From Bradyrhizobium arachidis (GTDB lineage: Bacteria > Pseudomonadota > Alphaproteobacteria > Rhizobiales > Xanthobacteraceae): DNA of 64,000 nt. The DNA lies in assembly GCF_024758505.1 (NCBI RefSeq), contig NZ_CP077970.1, positions 5,642,001-5,706,000 on the forward strand. The letters run 5' to 3'. Shown piece by piece: positions 45,455 to 54,649 of this stretch (its first letter is position 1; the number at the start of each line of letters is the position of its first letter). The notes under the pieces are model-generated. The model had not been told where the DNA came from, did not search any database, and saw only the letters and a list, made by a program, of their open reading frames with translations. Made by a program: the position numbers and the translations under genes.

Positions 45455-46236
45455 TGCTTGGCTCCTTGCGGCGTCCCCGGGGGAAGTTCGTCGAAATCCG
45501 CGATGGCAGCGGACTCCAGGTCGATCTTGCTGGCGCCGGCCGGCGCCTTGAACACGAAAGTGTCCGCGTCTGCGAAGGCGTCGGTCTTCCAGTCCCTGAT
45601 CCGCAGCGTGTATTGCGGCGCGCCGGTCATCGTCTTGCTGGTGATGACGTATTTGCGGGGCACCGGCTTTTCGCCTGGCTCGATCCAGATCTGCCAATCG
45701 GTCTCCGGCGTGCGGAACGCGAGATGTTCGCATTCGACGCCGTCGATCACGCCCTGCCCGACATGCTTGCTTTCTGTCGTCGTCGCCATCAGCTCGTCAT
45801 ACGCGTTGGACAGGATGAGATCGGTGCCGGGCATGCCGAGGCCCGAGCGCGCCTGCATCGCGGCGATCATCTGATCGACCGTGCCCGGCGCGTCCGCCTG
45901 CACATAGGTTTTGGCGTCGTTGCCGTAAAGCGAGATCGTCTTGCCGTCGTAAACCAGATCAATGTCGGTATAGCCACCGGTCCGGCGTACCCGCAGCTTG
46001 TCCGGCCGGCTCAACTTCATCTGACCGGAGCTCGTGAACTGGATCTTCTGCAACTCGGGCGTGATGATCTCGATGTCGCTCTCGAAGGAGGCCGACAGCG
46101 TCTTCTGGCTGCCGAGATAATCCGTCATCGATTTGAGGATTTTTGCCGGATCGTCGGCGCGCGCCGGAGAGGCCACAAGCAGCAGAACCGCCGCGGTCGC
46201 GCCCCATGTCGCGCAAAGGAAGTTTGCTCGTTTCAT
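45451..46236 (-). CDS. DUF2092 family periplasmic protein
   Basis: 261 residues from the ATG at 46236 (AGGAGGATTGAC upstream). The signal is ATWGATAAVLLLVASPARA. The mature domain resembles lipoprotein-carrier (LolA/LolB-like) folds: ILKSMTDYLGSQKTLSASFE, GQMKLSRPDKLRVRRTGGYT, LVYDGKTISLYGNDAKTYVQ, CEHLAFRTPETDWQIWIEPG. The family is called DUF2092; outer-membrane lipid handling is only a structural guess. A FixK-type box lies 53 bp upstream of the start. It overlaps the next gene by 4 bp. Confidence 0.88.
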   Translation of the reverse strand: MKRANFLCATWGATAAVLLLVASPARADDPAKILKSMTDYLGSQKTLSASFESDIEIITPELQKIQFTSSGQMKLSRPDKLRVRRTGGYTDIDLVYDGKTISLYGNDAKTYVQADAPGTVDQMIAAMQARSGLGMPGTDLILSNAYDELMATTTESKHVGQGVIDGVECEHLAFRTPETDWQIWIEPGEKPVPRKYVITSKTMTGAPQYTLRIRDWKTDAFADADTFVFKAPAGASKIDLESAAIADFDELPPGTPQGAKQ

Positions 46237-46288
46237 GTCAATCCTCCTGGGATGAAGCGCCATTCAGGAGGATCGGGCGCCGGCGTGT

Positions 46289-46302
46289 TTGATATGAATC
46301 AA
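46289..46302. promoter_or_regulatory. FixK/FNR box
   Basis: TTGATATGAATCAA, a perfect TTGAT-N4-ATCAA palindrome. It is 53 bp upstream of the DUF2092 start and downstream of the HlyD gene stop (46364), so it should control the DUF2092 unit. Confidence 0.85.
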
Positions 46303-46363
46303 ACCCTGGATTGTTCCTGGCCGCCGACAACACCGCGGCGGCCATGCGGTCGCTCCTGTCAAT

Positions 46364-47599
46364 TCAATGGCCGCTCAGAACCAGGGTCTTGATCGGCAAT
46401 AACAGCGCCTGGATCCGCAGGAGCATGGCGTGCACGAGGCCGACACCGTCGACGACGTGCAGCGCGATCTTGCGGCTTGTCGGGGTATCCGTTTTGGAAA
46501 TTTCCTCATGATTGCTGGTGTAGGCGTTGACGATGCAGCTGCTGCCTGGCGTCACGCCTTCGAGCCCGCCCTTGTGGAGCGGTTCCAGAAACGCGAGGAT
46601 CGTGCCGGGCTTCACGGTCGTCTGCGCTTCGAGGAGTTGCTGTCCGCCCTGGAACTGTCCCGCGGCAATGTAGTCCTGCACCGTCGTGACCACCATCGGA
46701 ATGATAACCCACGGCCTTGATATGCAGGTCGCTTCGGCCACCATGCCTTCCTTCATCACGCCCGCCTCGATCTGGCCAAAGCCGGCCTGGAGGCCTGCTC
46801 TGCCGGCGCCGTCGGGAATGAGCACGCCTGCCGGCCGCAACAGTTGATTGACGACATCGCCGACGCGAAGAAGGAACTGCTCGACGCGGCCGTCGACGCC
46901 GGCACGAATGATCGTCTGGTCCAAAACCACCTGCGCCTCCGCCAGTGCAGCCTCGGCGCTGGCCTTCTCCGCCGGCAAAAGTGTGGAAACGCGCAAAGCT
47001 GCGGATTGTTTGACGGCGGTCGCAGCGTCGACACCTGCCTTCCGCTGGTCGACCAGCACCTGCAGCTTCTCGATGTCCCGTTGCGGCACGATGCCGGGAT
47101 TGCGGCGTTGCAATTCACTCTTGACGTCCAGTTCGTCCTGGGCCTGCTGAAGATTCGCTTGGGCTTCACCGATCTGCGCTTCGGCCTTGACCACGTCTGC
47201 CTGCGCTGACGACATCGATGCTTCAATCTCGGCAACCTTCCGCTTGGCGGTTTCGACCGCAGCTTCCTGCTTTGCGCTGTCGAGCCTGAACAGAACGTCA
47301 CCCTTTTTCACCGCCGCGCTGAAACCGACATTCACCTCGGCGACCCGGCCGGCGACACCTACGGGCATGACCGGCACGGTGCGGAAATAGAGCGTCGCCG
47401 AGTCGGTCGAAGGATGGAAATAGAAGATCATCGTGATCAGGGACACGGTCAGCATCAGACAGCCCGTGATGCCCCATCTGAGCTCATACCAGACCGAGAA
47501 GAACGTGATCTCCTTGCCGAAGCGCTTGCCCTGAACATAGCGGCGGTAGAGGTAGTCGGGCACGATGGTCAGGAGGGAGCAGAACATGAGCTCAAACAT
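46364..47599 (-). CDS. HlyD-family secretion/efflux adaptor protein
   Basis: 411 residues from the ATG at 47599. The N-terminal region has a membrane helix (ITGCLMLTVSLITMIFYFHP). The first lipoyl half is VMPVGVAGRVAEVNVGFSAA, then a long coiled coil (about residues 100-220: AKRKVAEIEASMSSAQADVV), and the second half TIIRAGVDGRVEQFLLRVGD. A membrane-proximal portion and a C-terminal hydrophobic end follow. Its ATG overlaps the upstream small membrane protein by 8 bp; the pair resembles E. coli YibH-YibI (HlyD plus DUF3302). No cognate transporter gene adjacent. Substrate unknown. Confidence 0.88.
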   Translation of the reverse strand: MFELMFCSLLTIVPDYLYRRYVQGKRFGKEITFFSVWYELRWGITGCLMLTVSLITMIFYFHPSTDSATLYFRTVPVMPVGVAGRVAEVNVGFSAAVKKGDVLFRLDSAKQEAAVETAKRKVAEIEASMSSAQADVVKAEAQIGEAQANLQQAQDELDVKSELQRRNPGIVPQRDIEKLQVLVDQRKAGVDAATAVKQSAALRVSTLLPAEKASAEAALAEAQVVLDQTIIRAGVDGRVEQFLLRVGDVVNQLLRPAGVLIPDGAGRAGLQAGFGQIEAGVMKEGMVAEATCISRPWVIIPMVVTTVQDYIAAGQFQGGQQLLEAQTTVKPGTILAFLEPLHKGGLEGVTPGSSCIVNAYTSNHEEISKTDTPTSRKIALHVVDGVGLVHAMLLRIQALLLPIKTLVLSGH

Positions 47600-48029
47600 G
47601 GCTGTGCTCCTTCTCCTTGACGGTGTCCGGCTTGTCTGCCGACGGCGGGCTGGCTTGCGGCGCAGCACCCTCCTGTTCCGGCGTCGTTGCATCGGCGATC
47701 CGCTCGACGGAATCGGCAATGCTGCGCATCGGCGTGCCGAAATCGGGTAGATCAATCAGCGCGAGCAACAGGCCCGCCACCCAGAAAATGTGCATGTGGG
47801 TAAAGAGCGAGATCAGGCCGAGCACGGCGACGAACTCGAATTGCAGCTTCTGCGACTTGTGCGCCATCCGCTCAGGCAGGCTGTGCAGCTTCCAGTAAAG
47901 CGTGCCAACCCAAAATATGGTGCCAATGAGGAAAATGCCCATCACCACCATCAGCGTGTCGGTGCCGCTTCCAGGCGCGAGATAGAACGGCAGATGGTGC
48001 GGCGCCATCGGATGAAGCTGCTCGCTCAA
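47592..48029 (-). CDS. Small inner-membrane protein paired with the HlyD adaptor
   Basis: 145 residues. The likely start is TTG at 48029, with AGGAGAGATCA 6 nt ahead; an ATG eight codons on is possible. Two membrane segments (TLMVVMGIFLIGTIFWVGTL; FTHMHIFWVAGLLLALIDLP) bracket a short cytosolic loop, then a hydrophilic tail. The HSLPE and ISLFTH motifs recall DUF3302 (YibI). It leads the two-gene unit with HlyD. A perfect FixK box is 73 bp upstream. Confidence 0.75.
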   Translation of the reverse strand: MSEQLHPMAPHHLPFYLAPGSGTDTLMVVMGIFLIGTIFWVGTLYWKLHSLPERMAHKSQKLQFEFVAVLGLISLFTHMHIFWVAGLLLALIDLPDFGTPMRSIADSVERIADATTPEQEGAAPQASPPSADKPDTVKEKEHSHV

Positions 48030-48101
48030 TGATCTCTCCTACGCAGGGCCCGCCGTGCACGGCGCTCCTGCGGCACGGTGCCCACGCCGGTTGCCCGTGG
48101 C

Positions 48102-48115
48102 TTGATTTGAATCAA
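48102..48115. promoter_or_regulatory. FixK/FNR box between divergent units
   Basis: TTGATTTGAATCAA, a perfect TTGAT-N4-ATCAA palindrome. It lies in the 158-bp gap between the divergent membrane-protein/HlyD unit (start 48029) and the 48188/ppk2 unit, placing one activator site for both. Confidence 0.88.
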
Positions 48116-48187
48116 GGGATTGCCGCCGGCCGGACCTAGCGTTGCCGGGAACGCCGAACTGCAAACAGCCATTTGGGAGCAACAGCC

Positions 48188-48640
48188 ATGGCCGGCCTCG
48201 ATGATCTCATTCCCAACGCCGCGCAGATCCGCAAAGAAGCTGCGCTCAAGGAGGCCCAAAAGGCCGAGGAATATGCCCGCGTCGCTGCAGCGGCCGAAGC
48301 CGAGAAGGATGCCCTGATCGAGCGGCTCACCAAGCCTTCGGGCAAGACCGAGGAGGAGAAGATCAAGCTCGCCTCCACCATCATCGCGCGTGCGGTGCGA
48401 AACGGCCTGACCGAAGTCCAAGTGTACCGCTTTCCGAACACGCTCTGCACCGACAAGGGCCGCGCCATCAACCAGATGGAAAAGGGCTGGGAAAACACCC
48501 TGACCGGCATCCCCAAGGAAATCTTCCAGCTCTGGACCGACCATCTGAAACCGCGTGGCTATCGGATCGCCTACCAGATCATCGATTTCCCAGGCGGCGT
48601 CCCCGGCGACGTCGGCGTCACGATCTCCTGGGGCGACTGA
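48188..48640 (+). CDS. Hypothetical protein, 150 aa
   Basis: 150 residues from the ATG at 48188 (TTTGGGAGCAACAGCC upstream), MAGLDDLIPNAAQIRKEAAL. The helical N-terminal half is charged (AQKAEEYARVAAAAEAEKDA), and the C-terminal half mixes strands: VQVYRFPNTLCTDKGRAINQ, YRIAYQIIDFPGGVPGDVGV. Soluble, no signal. Function unknown. It is 45 bp ahead of ppk2 on the same strand, behind a FixK-type box, so probably co-expressed. Confidence 0.75.
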   Translation: MAGLDDLIPNAAQIRKEAALKEAQKAEEYARVAAAAEAEKDALIERLTKPSGKTEEEKIKLASTIIARAVRNGLTEVQVYRFPNTLCTDKGRAINQMEKGWENTLTGIPKEIFQLWTDHLKPRGYRIAYQIIDFPGGVPGDVGVTISWGD

Positions 48641-48685
48641 CGGCCGTTCGGGCGGAGTTGAGCTTAACGCAGCAAAGAGGTGAGC

Positions 48686-49486
48686 ATGGCCAACGACGAG
48701 CCCGCCGAGCGCATGAAGCGCAAGGATTACGAGAAGGAGCTGGAGAAGCTCCAGGTCGAGCTTTGCCACCTCCAGGAATGGGTCAGATCCGAAAAGCTGA
48801 AGGTGATTGTCATTTTTGAGGGCCGCGACGCCGCTGGCAAGGGCGGCACCATCAAGGCATTGACCGAGAAGGTGAGCCCGCGGGTGTTTCGTGTCTGCGC
48901 CCTGCCCGCGCCATCCGACCGACAAAAATCGCAGCTATTCCTGCAGCGCTATATCGAGCAATACCCGGCCGGCGGCGAAATCGTGATCTTCGACCGCAGC
49001 TGGTACAACCGCGCGGGCGTTGAATATGTCATGGGCTTCTGCTCCCCCGCCGAGCACAAGCGCTTCCTCGAATTATGCCCGCTGGTCGAGAAATTCGCCG
49101 TAGACGCGGGCATCATTCTGATCAAGCTGTGGCTCGAGGTCGGGATGGAGGAGCAGGAGCTCCGCTTCAAGGCACGTATCGAGGATCCGCTACGGCAGTG
49201 GAAGCTAAGCCCGATGGACACCGAGTCTTTCGGGCGCTGGTACGATTACTCACGGGCGCGCGATATGATGTTCGAGGCGACCGACACAAAACATGCGCCA
49301 TGGCGCCTGATCCGCTCCGACGACAAGCGGCGAGCACGGCTCAACGTCATCGCGCACATCCTCAACACGATCCCCTACAAGAAGATTGCGCGAAAGAAGA
49401 TCAAGCTGCCGAAGCGATCGCACAAAGGCCGCTACAACGATCAAGCGAGCCTGCGCGGGAGGAGCTTCGTCGAAGAGCGATATTGA
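48686..49486 (+). CDS. ppk2: Polyphosphate kinase 2
   Basis: 266-residue PPK2-family kinase, which transfers phosphate between polyphosphate and nucleotides. Class I (NDP to NTP direction) is likely from its single-domain length. Start ATG at 48686 after AAAGAGGTGAGC. Walker A is EGRDAAGKGGTIKALTEK, the lid-adjacent stretch CALPAPSDRQKSQLFLQRYI, Walker B FDRSWYNRAGVEYVMG, and the family-specific DPLRQWKLSPMDTESFGRWY follows. Cytosolic. FixK-box control would tie polyphosphate use to oxygen limitation. A hairpin terminator follows. Confidence 0.94.
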   Translation: MANDEPAERMKRKDYEKELEKLQVELCHLQEWVRSEKLKVIVIFEGRDAAGKGGTIKALTEKVSPRVFRVCALPAPSDRQKSQLFLQRYIEQYPAGGEIVIFDRSWYNRAGVEYVMGFCSPAEHKRFLELCPLVEKFAVDAGIILIKLWLEVGMEEQELRFKARIEDPLRQWKLSPMDTESFGRWYDYSRARDMMFEATDTKHAPWRLIRSDDKRRARLNVIAHILNTIPYKKIARKKIKLPKRSHKGRYNDQASLRGRSFVEERY

Positions 49487-49492
49487 GACGCA

Positions 49493-49524
49493 AGCGGGCC
49501 GCGATGATGCGGCCCGCTTTGCTT
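49493..49524 (+). terminator. Rho-independent-like terminator after ppk2
   Basis: AGCGGGCCGC at 49493-49502 and GCGGCCCGCT at 49509-49518 form a perfect 10-bp stem with a 6-nt loop, followed by TTGCTT. It starts 7 bp after the ppk2 stop and ends 5 bp before the convergent gene stop, so it could work both ways. Confidence 0.8.
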
Positions 49525-49528
49525 CAGC

Positions 49529-49963
49529 CTATTTCAGCCGAATCGTGACGCCGCCGACCGCGGCCGAAACTTCCGCGCCGACCTTCGGCCCGGAGAGCTG
49601 CAGGATCACGCCGTTGGCGTTTTGCAGTTGAACGGCACCGGCGCCCGCAGCCACGGCGCCGCCGGCGCCGCCCGCCGCGTAAGAGCCTTCGATCGACGCC
49701 GGGCTCTTCAGGTTGAGCGCGCGGCCGACCAGCTTTGTGGTCGACGCGCCAACGGTGAAGCCGACACTCATCCCGGAAACGGTGAACGGATATTTTTTGC
49801 CCCGGAACAGCAGGACGCCCTCCCCGCCGCCGACGCCAACGATGAATCCGCCCTTGGTGAAGACGACGGCGACGTCGCCGGTTTCAGCACGCGAGGGCGT
49901 GCTGAAACCGATCCCACCCGCGATCAACGCAACCAGGGCGGCACTGACAGCAAACTTTCTCAT
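49529..49963 (-). CDS. Small exported protein, paralogue of 39957-40421
   Basis: 144 residues from the ATG at 49963 (AAGGGGAACGAAAGTT upstream). The signal is AVSAALVALIAGGIGFSTPS. The mature domain has VVFTKGGFIVGVGGGEGVLL, FRGKKYPFTVSGMSVGFTVG, GSYAAGGAGGAVAAGAGAVQ and LQNANGVILQLSGPKVGAEV. Likely a glycine-rich beta structure in the periplasm; function unknown. It is encoded 31 bp after the frameshifted antiporter on the same strand. Confidence 0.8.
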   Translation of the reverse strand: MRKFAVSAALVALIAGGIGFSTPSRAETGDVAVVFTKGGFIVGVGGGEGVLLFRGKKYPFTVSGMSVGFTVGASTTKLVGRALNLKSPASIEGSYAAGGAGGAVAAGAGAVQLQNANGVILQLSGPKVGAEVSAAVGGVTIRLK

Positions 49964-49994
49964 AACTTTCGTTCCCCTTTGATATGGCGCCGCG

Positions 49995-51693
49995 CTACTG
50001 GGCCAGAAGCATTGCGAAGTAACCAAACACCGTGAGCAGGACGCCCGACACCGCATAGGCTACTGGGAAACCGATCCAGGGCACAGTGCTCTTGATTTCG
50101 ACCGCTGCCTCACGGCAGGGACCGGAATGCGACCGCGCGCCGGCAACGCCGCCCATCAGCACCGCCGGGTTGATCTTGAAGAAGTGGAAGCCGATCGCCC
50201 AGACGATGAACGGTGGGATGGTGCAGGCGACGAAGCCGATAAGGAAGATCTTCAGCGCGATCGCACCACTGAGCTGCGACACCAGCCCGGCGCCCGCATT
50301 GACGCCGACGATGGCGACAAAGACAACGAGACCGAGATCTTCCAGCACGTTCCGCGCCGCGTTCGGTGTGCTGCCGAAGAAGCGCAGCCGCGACACGATC
50401 GATGAGACGAGCACACCCGACAGCAACAGGCCGCCGGCATTGCCGAGACCAACCTTCGCACCGAAGGCGGGGAATTGGATCCAACCGATCAGGAATCCAA
50501 TGATCATACCGACCGACAGCGTCAACAGGTCGGTCGACGTGTTGTAGCGCGCGATGCGGCCCCACATCTGACCGAGTTCATTGACGGCCGGTTTCAAGCC
50601 GACGACCGAAATGATGTCGAACCGCTCCAGTTCGGTCTTCAGACCGGCAGGAATCGGCACGCCACCACGCTCGACCTTGCCGATCTGCAACTGCGGCAAT
50701 TGCCTCACCCCGGAACGATTCGAATGTGCGGCCCACCATCTCCTTGTTGGTGACGATAATATCCGCCTGGTCCAGAGTGACGCCAAGCGCCTTGGCGTCG
50801 GCCACTTCGGGACCGATCAGACCCATCTTGTCGGTGAGATGCTCGGTCGAGCCGCCCAGCGCGATGATGTCGCCCTTCTGGAGCACGAGACCGGGATCGG
50901 CCCCCAATGACTCGCCGCTGCGCAAGACGTTGGCTACACGATATTCCGGGTTGTCCTTGCGGAAGCCCGCGATGCTCTTGCCGACCTGGGCGGAATTCTC
51001 CAACCGGTAAGCGCGCAGACCGAACTGGCGATAGCCGGTGAGAGCGCCGCCTTCGAGATCCTTGACACCGAAATCCTCCTCATACTTCTTCGCCGCCGCC
51101 TGGGCGTCGATGCCCCACCAGCGCGGCAGATATTTGCAGATCAGGATGATGCCGACGGTACCCCAGATATAGGTGATGCCGTAGGACAGTGCGATCATGG
51201 CGGTCGCTTCCTCGGGCTTCATGCCCGCAGGCAGCTTGACCACGCCATCCGTAATTGCCTGCTCTGCCGAACCGATTGCAGCCGACATGGTCTGCGAGCC
51301 CGCCAGCATGCCGCCGGCCGCGCCGGGCGGCAGCGCGAACAGTTTTGCACCGACGACGACGAGGGCGAGGCCGACGACGCACGACACCACCGCGAGGAAG
51401 ATGAACTTGATTCCGTCGCCTCTCAAGCTGTTAACGAAGGACGGACCGACCCGGAGCCCCACGCCGTACATGAAGAGGTAGTAGAACAGGCTCTTGGCAA
51501 AGTTGTTGAGCTCAAGTTTGACGCCATAGCTCGACGCCCAGACCGAGACGCCTGCGCCGACCACGATGGCGCCGGCGACCATGCCGAGGCCATAGCCCTT
51601 GATGCTGGCCCGCCCGATCCAGACCGCGAGACCGACGACGAGGAACAGCAGCAGATACGGATTCTGCTGCAGGAACGTGAAAAAGCCTTGCAT
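49995..51693 (-). pseudogene. AspT/YidE-family antiporter, frameshifted
   Basis: About 566 codons. The ATG at 51693 has AAGGGGG upstream. The N-terminal half (YLLLFLVVGLAVWIGRASIK; AGSQTMSAAIGSAEQAITDG; DIIALGGSTEHLTDKMGLIG) contains membrane segments and the first TrkA-C domain. The frame breaks in a C4 run (plus 50708-50711) after VGRTFESF, and the rest (QIGKVERGGVPIPAGLKTEL; VFVAIVGVNAGAGLVSQLSG) continues in the next frame. Removing one base restores it. Family proteins exchange aspartate for alanine. It follows the decarboxylase gene by 16 bp. Either an inactive gene or a read error. Confidence 0.85.
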
Positions 51694-51709
51694 TGCGGTA
51701 TCCCCCTTA

Positions 51710-54460
51710 TTACGCGCTCTTGAGCTTCGGCGCCGCACCCGGCTTGGGCCGCCCGATCTTCCCTAACGCTTCCACCCTCACGAGCTTCAACCCCTCCTTG
51801 GCGTCGTAGCCATGGATCTCCTTCACATCGAGCTTGCGCATGAAGTCGATGGTTTCCTGTGTGATGACCTGACCCGGCACCATGATCGGGAAGCCCGGCG
51901 GATACGGGATCACAAAATTGGCGGAGACGAGCTCTGGCCCGGCTTTCAGGCGACGATCGATCTCGGGATCCCTGAGCGGGATGAACTCACATCCCGCCGC
52001 ATCATACGCAGCAAAGAAGCCGCTGCGGATGTCGCCTTCGTTGGTCTTGGTGCCGGCGTCGCCGCGGAAGCTCGGATGGAAATGCGAGAAGTTCGGCAGG
52101 TCAGGCACGTCGGTCATCAGGCTCTTGACCCGTGCTTCGAATGTCTTCTTTGCGTTTGGGCCGCCCTGGGCCAGGCCCCGATCGACCTCGCCGGCGATCT
52201 CGGCCAACACCCGGACGAGATGCGCGACATCGCTGCGCGTGTTGTTGATGTTCGACTGGAGCAACACCGAGTTGCGCGACGTCTTGTTGATCTGGATATT
52301 GTACTCGTTCGCCAAGATGCCCTTGAACTGGGTGCCGTCGAACCCGGCCGTGCCGCACACCAGCGTCATGCGAGTCGGATCGAGGCAAAACTCGTCGTCA
52401 TCCAGGCTCTTCAGGATGTTGGCCCAGTTCACGCCGGCTGCGAGGTAGTCGGTAAAGCCGCTTTGTCGATATTGGCTGGGCACCATGGCGTCGGCGCCGA
52501 GCACGCGGAAATATTTCGAGATCAGCGGATTGTTGTTGACCGCCTGACGGATCGCGAGCGCGATCTCCATCGCGTTGGCGACGAGACCGTACCCTTCGAG
52601 CTCCATTTGGCGCCGCGAGACGTCGAGGCTCGCGATGAGCTGCTGGTTCGGGCTGGTCGAGGCGTGCGTGAACACCGCCTCCTTGAACTGCTGCTCGACG
52701 GTGTGGAATTCGACGTCCTTGACCGCGAGCATGGAGCCCTGGCGGATCGCTGACATCGACTTGTGGGTCGAGTTGGTCTGGTAAACGCGCAGGCGGATCT
52801 GACGCGGATCGGGAATCAGCCTGGTCTTGAGCAGAACTTCGTTCGACGGGTTCTTGCCGAGCTCGGCCTGCTGCTTCTCATAGGCCGCGACCGATTTCGG
52901 ATCATGCATCCACGCTTCGATCTCGTTGGCCGCCCCCATCCCGGTGCGCCGTCGCAAGAACGGCGAGAAGCGCGCAAAGCCGAACCAGGCCTCGTCCCAC
53001 AGGAAGATCAGGTCCGGCTTGATGGCAAGGCATTCCTCCATCACCCTGCGGGTGTTGTAGATGTGGCCGTCGAAGGTGCAGTTGGTGAGGTCGAGCAACT
53101 TGACGCGGTCGAGCCGGCCGTCGGCCTTGGCATTCAGCAGGGCCTGCTTGATCGTCTTCAGCGGCACCGCGCCGTACATCGAATATTCCGTCATCGGGAA
53201 CGCTTCGACATAGAGCGGCTGCGCGCCCGAGAGCACCATTCCGTAGTGGTGCGACTTGTGGCAGTTGCGGTCGACGATCGCGATATCGCCCGGCGCAAGC
53301 AGCGCCTGCACGGCCATCTTGTTCGAGGTCGAAGTGCCGTTGGTGACAAAGAAGACGCGATCGGCGCCGAGCGCCCGGGCCGCCTTGTCCTGCGCCTTCT
53401 TGATGTTGCCAGTCGGCTCCAAGAGGCTGTCCAGACCGCCGGTGGTCGCGCTGCTTTCGGCCAAGAACAGGTTGAGGCCGTAGAATTCGCCCATGTCGCG
53501 GATCCAATCCGACTTGAAGACGGATTTCCCGCGCGCAATCGGTAGCGCGTGAAAGGTTCCGATCGGGCGCTGCGCGTACTTCTTGAGATTGTCGAAGAAC
53601 GGCGTGTCATAGCGGTCCTGCACACCCTCGAGGATCGAGAGATGCAATTCGAGCAGGTCTTCGATGGAGTAGAAGATGCGGCGAGCGACATTGGCCTCAG
53701 GATTGCCGGCCATCGCCTCCACGTCTTGATTGGACATGAGATAGATGTCGAGCTCGGGACGGACCCGCTTGATGATGTGGGCGAGCCGGAGCGCCGAGGC
53801 GTCGGACTCATCATTCAGCCCTGCCGACGATGCCATCGCGCGAAGCACCGGAGCGTCGTGGCGCGAGCGCAGCCCAAAACCTTCGTTGACGACGACGGCT
53901 GCGAGGTTCGGATTGAGGAGCGTGGCGCAGAAGGCGTCTTCGAGGCTGCCGACGATGACCGGCTCATAGACGAAGGCATCGACCGGACGGCGCAACTTGC
54001 GCCATTCATTGGCAAGCACGGACCAACTGCCGGCCGGAACACCCGTGACGATCAGCGTTTCGAAATAAGGACGGCGCGCGGCGTGCGTCCCAAATACCTG
54101 CGGCACCAGATCGGGAGCCTCGCCGTTGCCTTCGTCCTTCGCACTCCAGTCGCCGGCATGCTGCCGGAAGGACCGCGTCGTCAGCGCCTGCGTCAGCCGC
54201 GTCGCGAGAGCGAGTGACGTTGCCGCATCGCCCGTCGCGGCCGCCTCCCGCAGGGCGCCCATCAGTTGCAGGCCCGGATAGCCGTGAAACTCTTCCGTCA
54301 CCGAGAGGTCGGCCAGCACCGCATCGTATTTCGCGCGATCGCCGCCGCGAGCCCAGACCTTTGCGGCCTCGACCAGATCGCGCCAGTCGTCCGCCCTCCC
54401 CCCAGGCCCCGAAAAGAACTGGTCGATACGCTTCTGTACGGGCTTGGCGTCCTTGGACAT
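51710..54460 (-). CDS. Orn/Lys/Arg decarboxylase with long N-terminal extension
   Basis: 916 residues from the ATG at 54460 (GGGAGAGAAAC upstream). Fold-type I PLP decarboxylase; the PLP lysine is K567 in YQTNSTHKSMSAIRQG, with DEAWFGFARFSPF ahead of it (Asp to the PLP nitrogen) and the ATTGGLDSLLEPTGNIKKAQ and TFDGHIYNTRRV family stretches. E. coli AdiA and LdcI have this lysine near 370-390, so about 180 extra N-terminal residues are present, of unknown role. Substrate (Arg, Lys or Orn) not decidable. Divergently preceded by a FixK box; next to an AspT-type antiporter. Confidence 0.9.
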   Translation of the reverse strand: MSKDAKPVQKRIDQFFSGPGGRADDWRDLVEAAKVWARGGDRAKYDAVLADLSVTEEFHGYPGLQLMGALREAAATGDAATSLALATRLTQALTTRSFRQHAGDWSAKDEGNGEAPDLVPQVFGTHAARRPYFETLIVTGVPAGSWSVLANEWRKLRRPVDAFVYEPVIVGSLEDAFCATLLNPNLAAVVVNEGFGLRSRHDAPVLRAMASSAGLNDESDASALRLAHIIKRVRPELDIYLMSNQDVEAMAGNPEANVARRIFYSIEDLLELHLSILEGVQDRYDTPFFDNLKKYAQRPIGTFHALPIARGKSVFKSDWIRDMGEFYGLNLFLAESSATTGGLDSLLEPTGNIKKAQDKAARALGADRVFFVTNGTSTSNKMAVQALLAPGDIAIVDRNCHKSHHYGMVLSGAQPLYVEAFPMTEYSMYGAVPLKTIKQALLNAKADGRLDRVKLLDLTNCTFDGHIYNTRRVMEECLAIKPDLIFLWDEAWFGFARFSPFLRRRTGMGAANEIEAWMHDPKSVAAYEKQQAELGKNPSNEVLLKTRLIPDPRQIRLRVYQTNSTHKSMSAIRQGSMLAVKDVEFHTVEQQFKEAVFTHASTSPNQQLIASLDVSRRQMELEGYGLVANAMEIALAIRQAVNNNPLISKYFRVLGADAMVPSQYRQSGFTDYLAAGVNWANILKSLDDDEFCLDPTRMTLVCGTAGFDGTQFKGILANEYNIQINKTSRNSVLLQSNINNTRSDVAHLVRVLAEIAGEVDRGLAQGGPNAKKTFEARVKSLMTDVPDLPNFSHFHPSFRGDAGTKTNEGDIRSGFFAAYDAAGCEFIPLRDPEIDRRLKAGPELVSANFVIPYPPGFPIMVPGQVITQETIDFMRKLDVKEIHGYDAKEGLKLVRVEALGKIGRPKPGAAPKLKSA

Positions 54461-54535
54461 GTTTCTCTCCCGATCCCAACTGGTCGTTTGAAGCAAAGGT
54501 GATGGCAGATCGTGAGTGGCGCGACGTGCACTCCA

Positions 54536-54549
54536 TTGATCCAAGTCAA
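54536..54549. promoter_or_regulatory. FixK/FNR box
   Basis: TTGATCCAAGTCAA fits TTGAY-N4-RTCAA. It is 76 bp upstream of the decarboxylase start and between it and the SulP stop, so it should serve the decarboxylase-antiporter unit. Confidence 0.78.
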
Positions 54550-54649
54550 CGGTCGCGCACGATGTAAGGCGACCCGCGGCGCCTCCGCACTTTGCGGTGC
54601 AACAGCGATAAGCGTTGATCGATCGGGAGGAACGCCCATCCCTCGGGCA

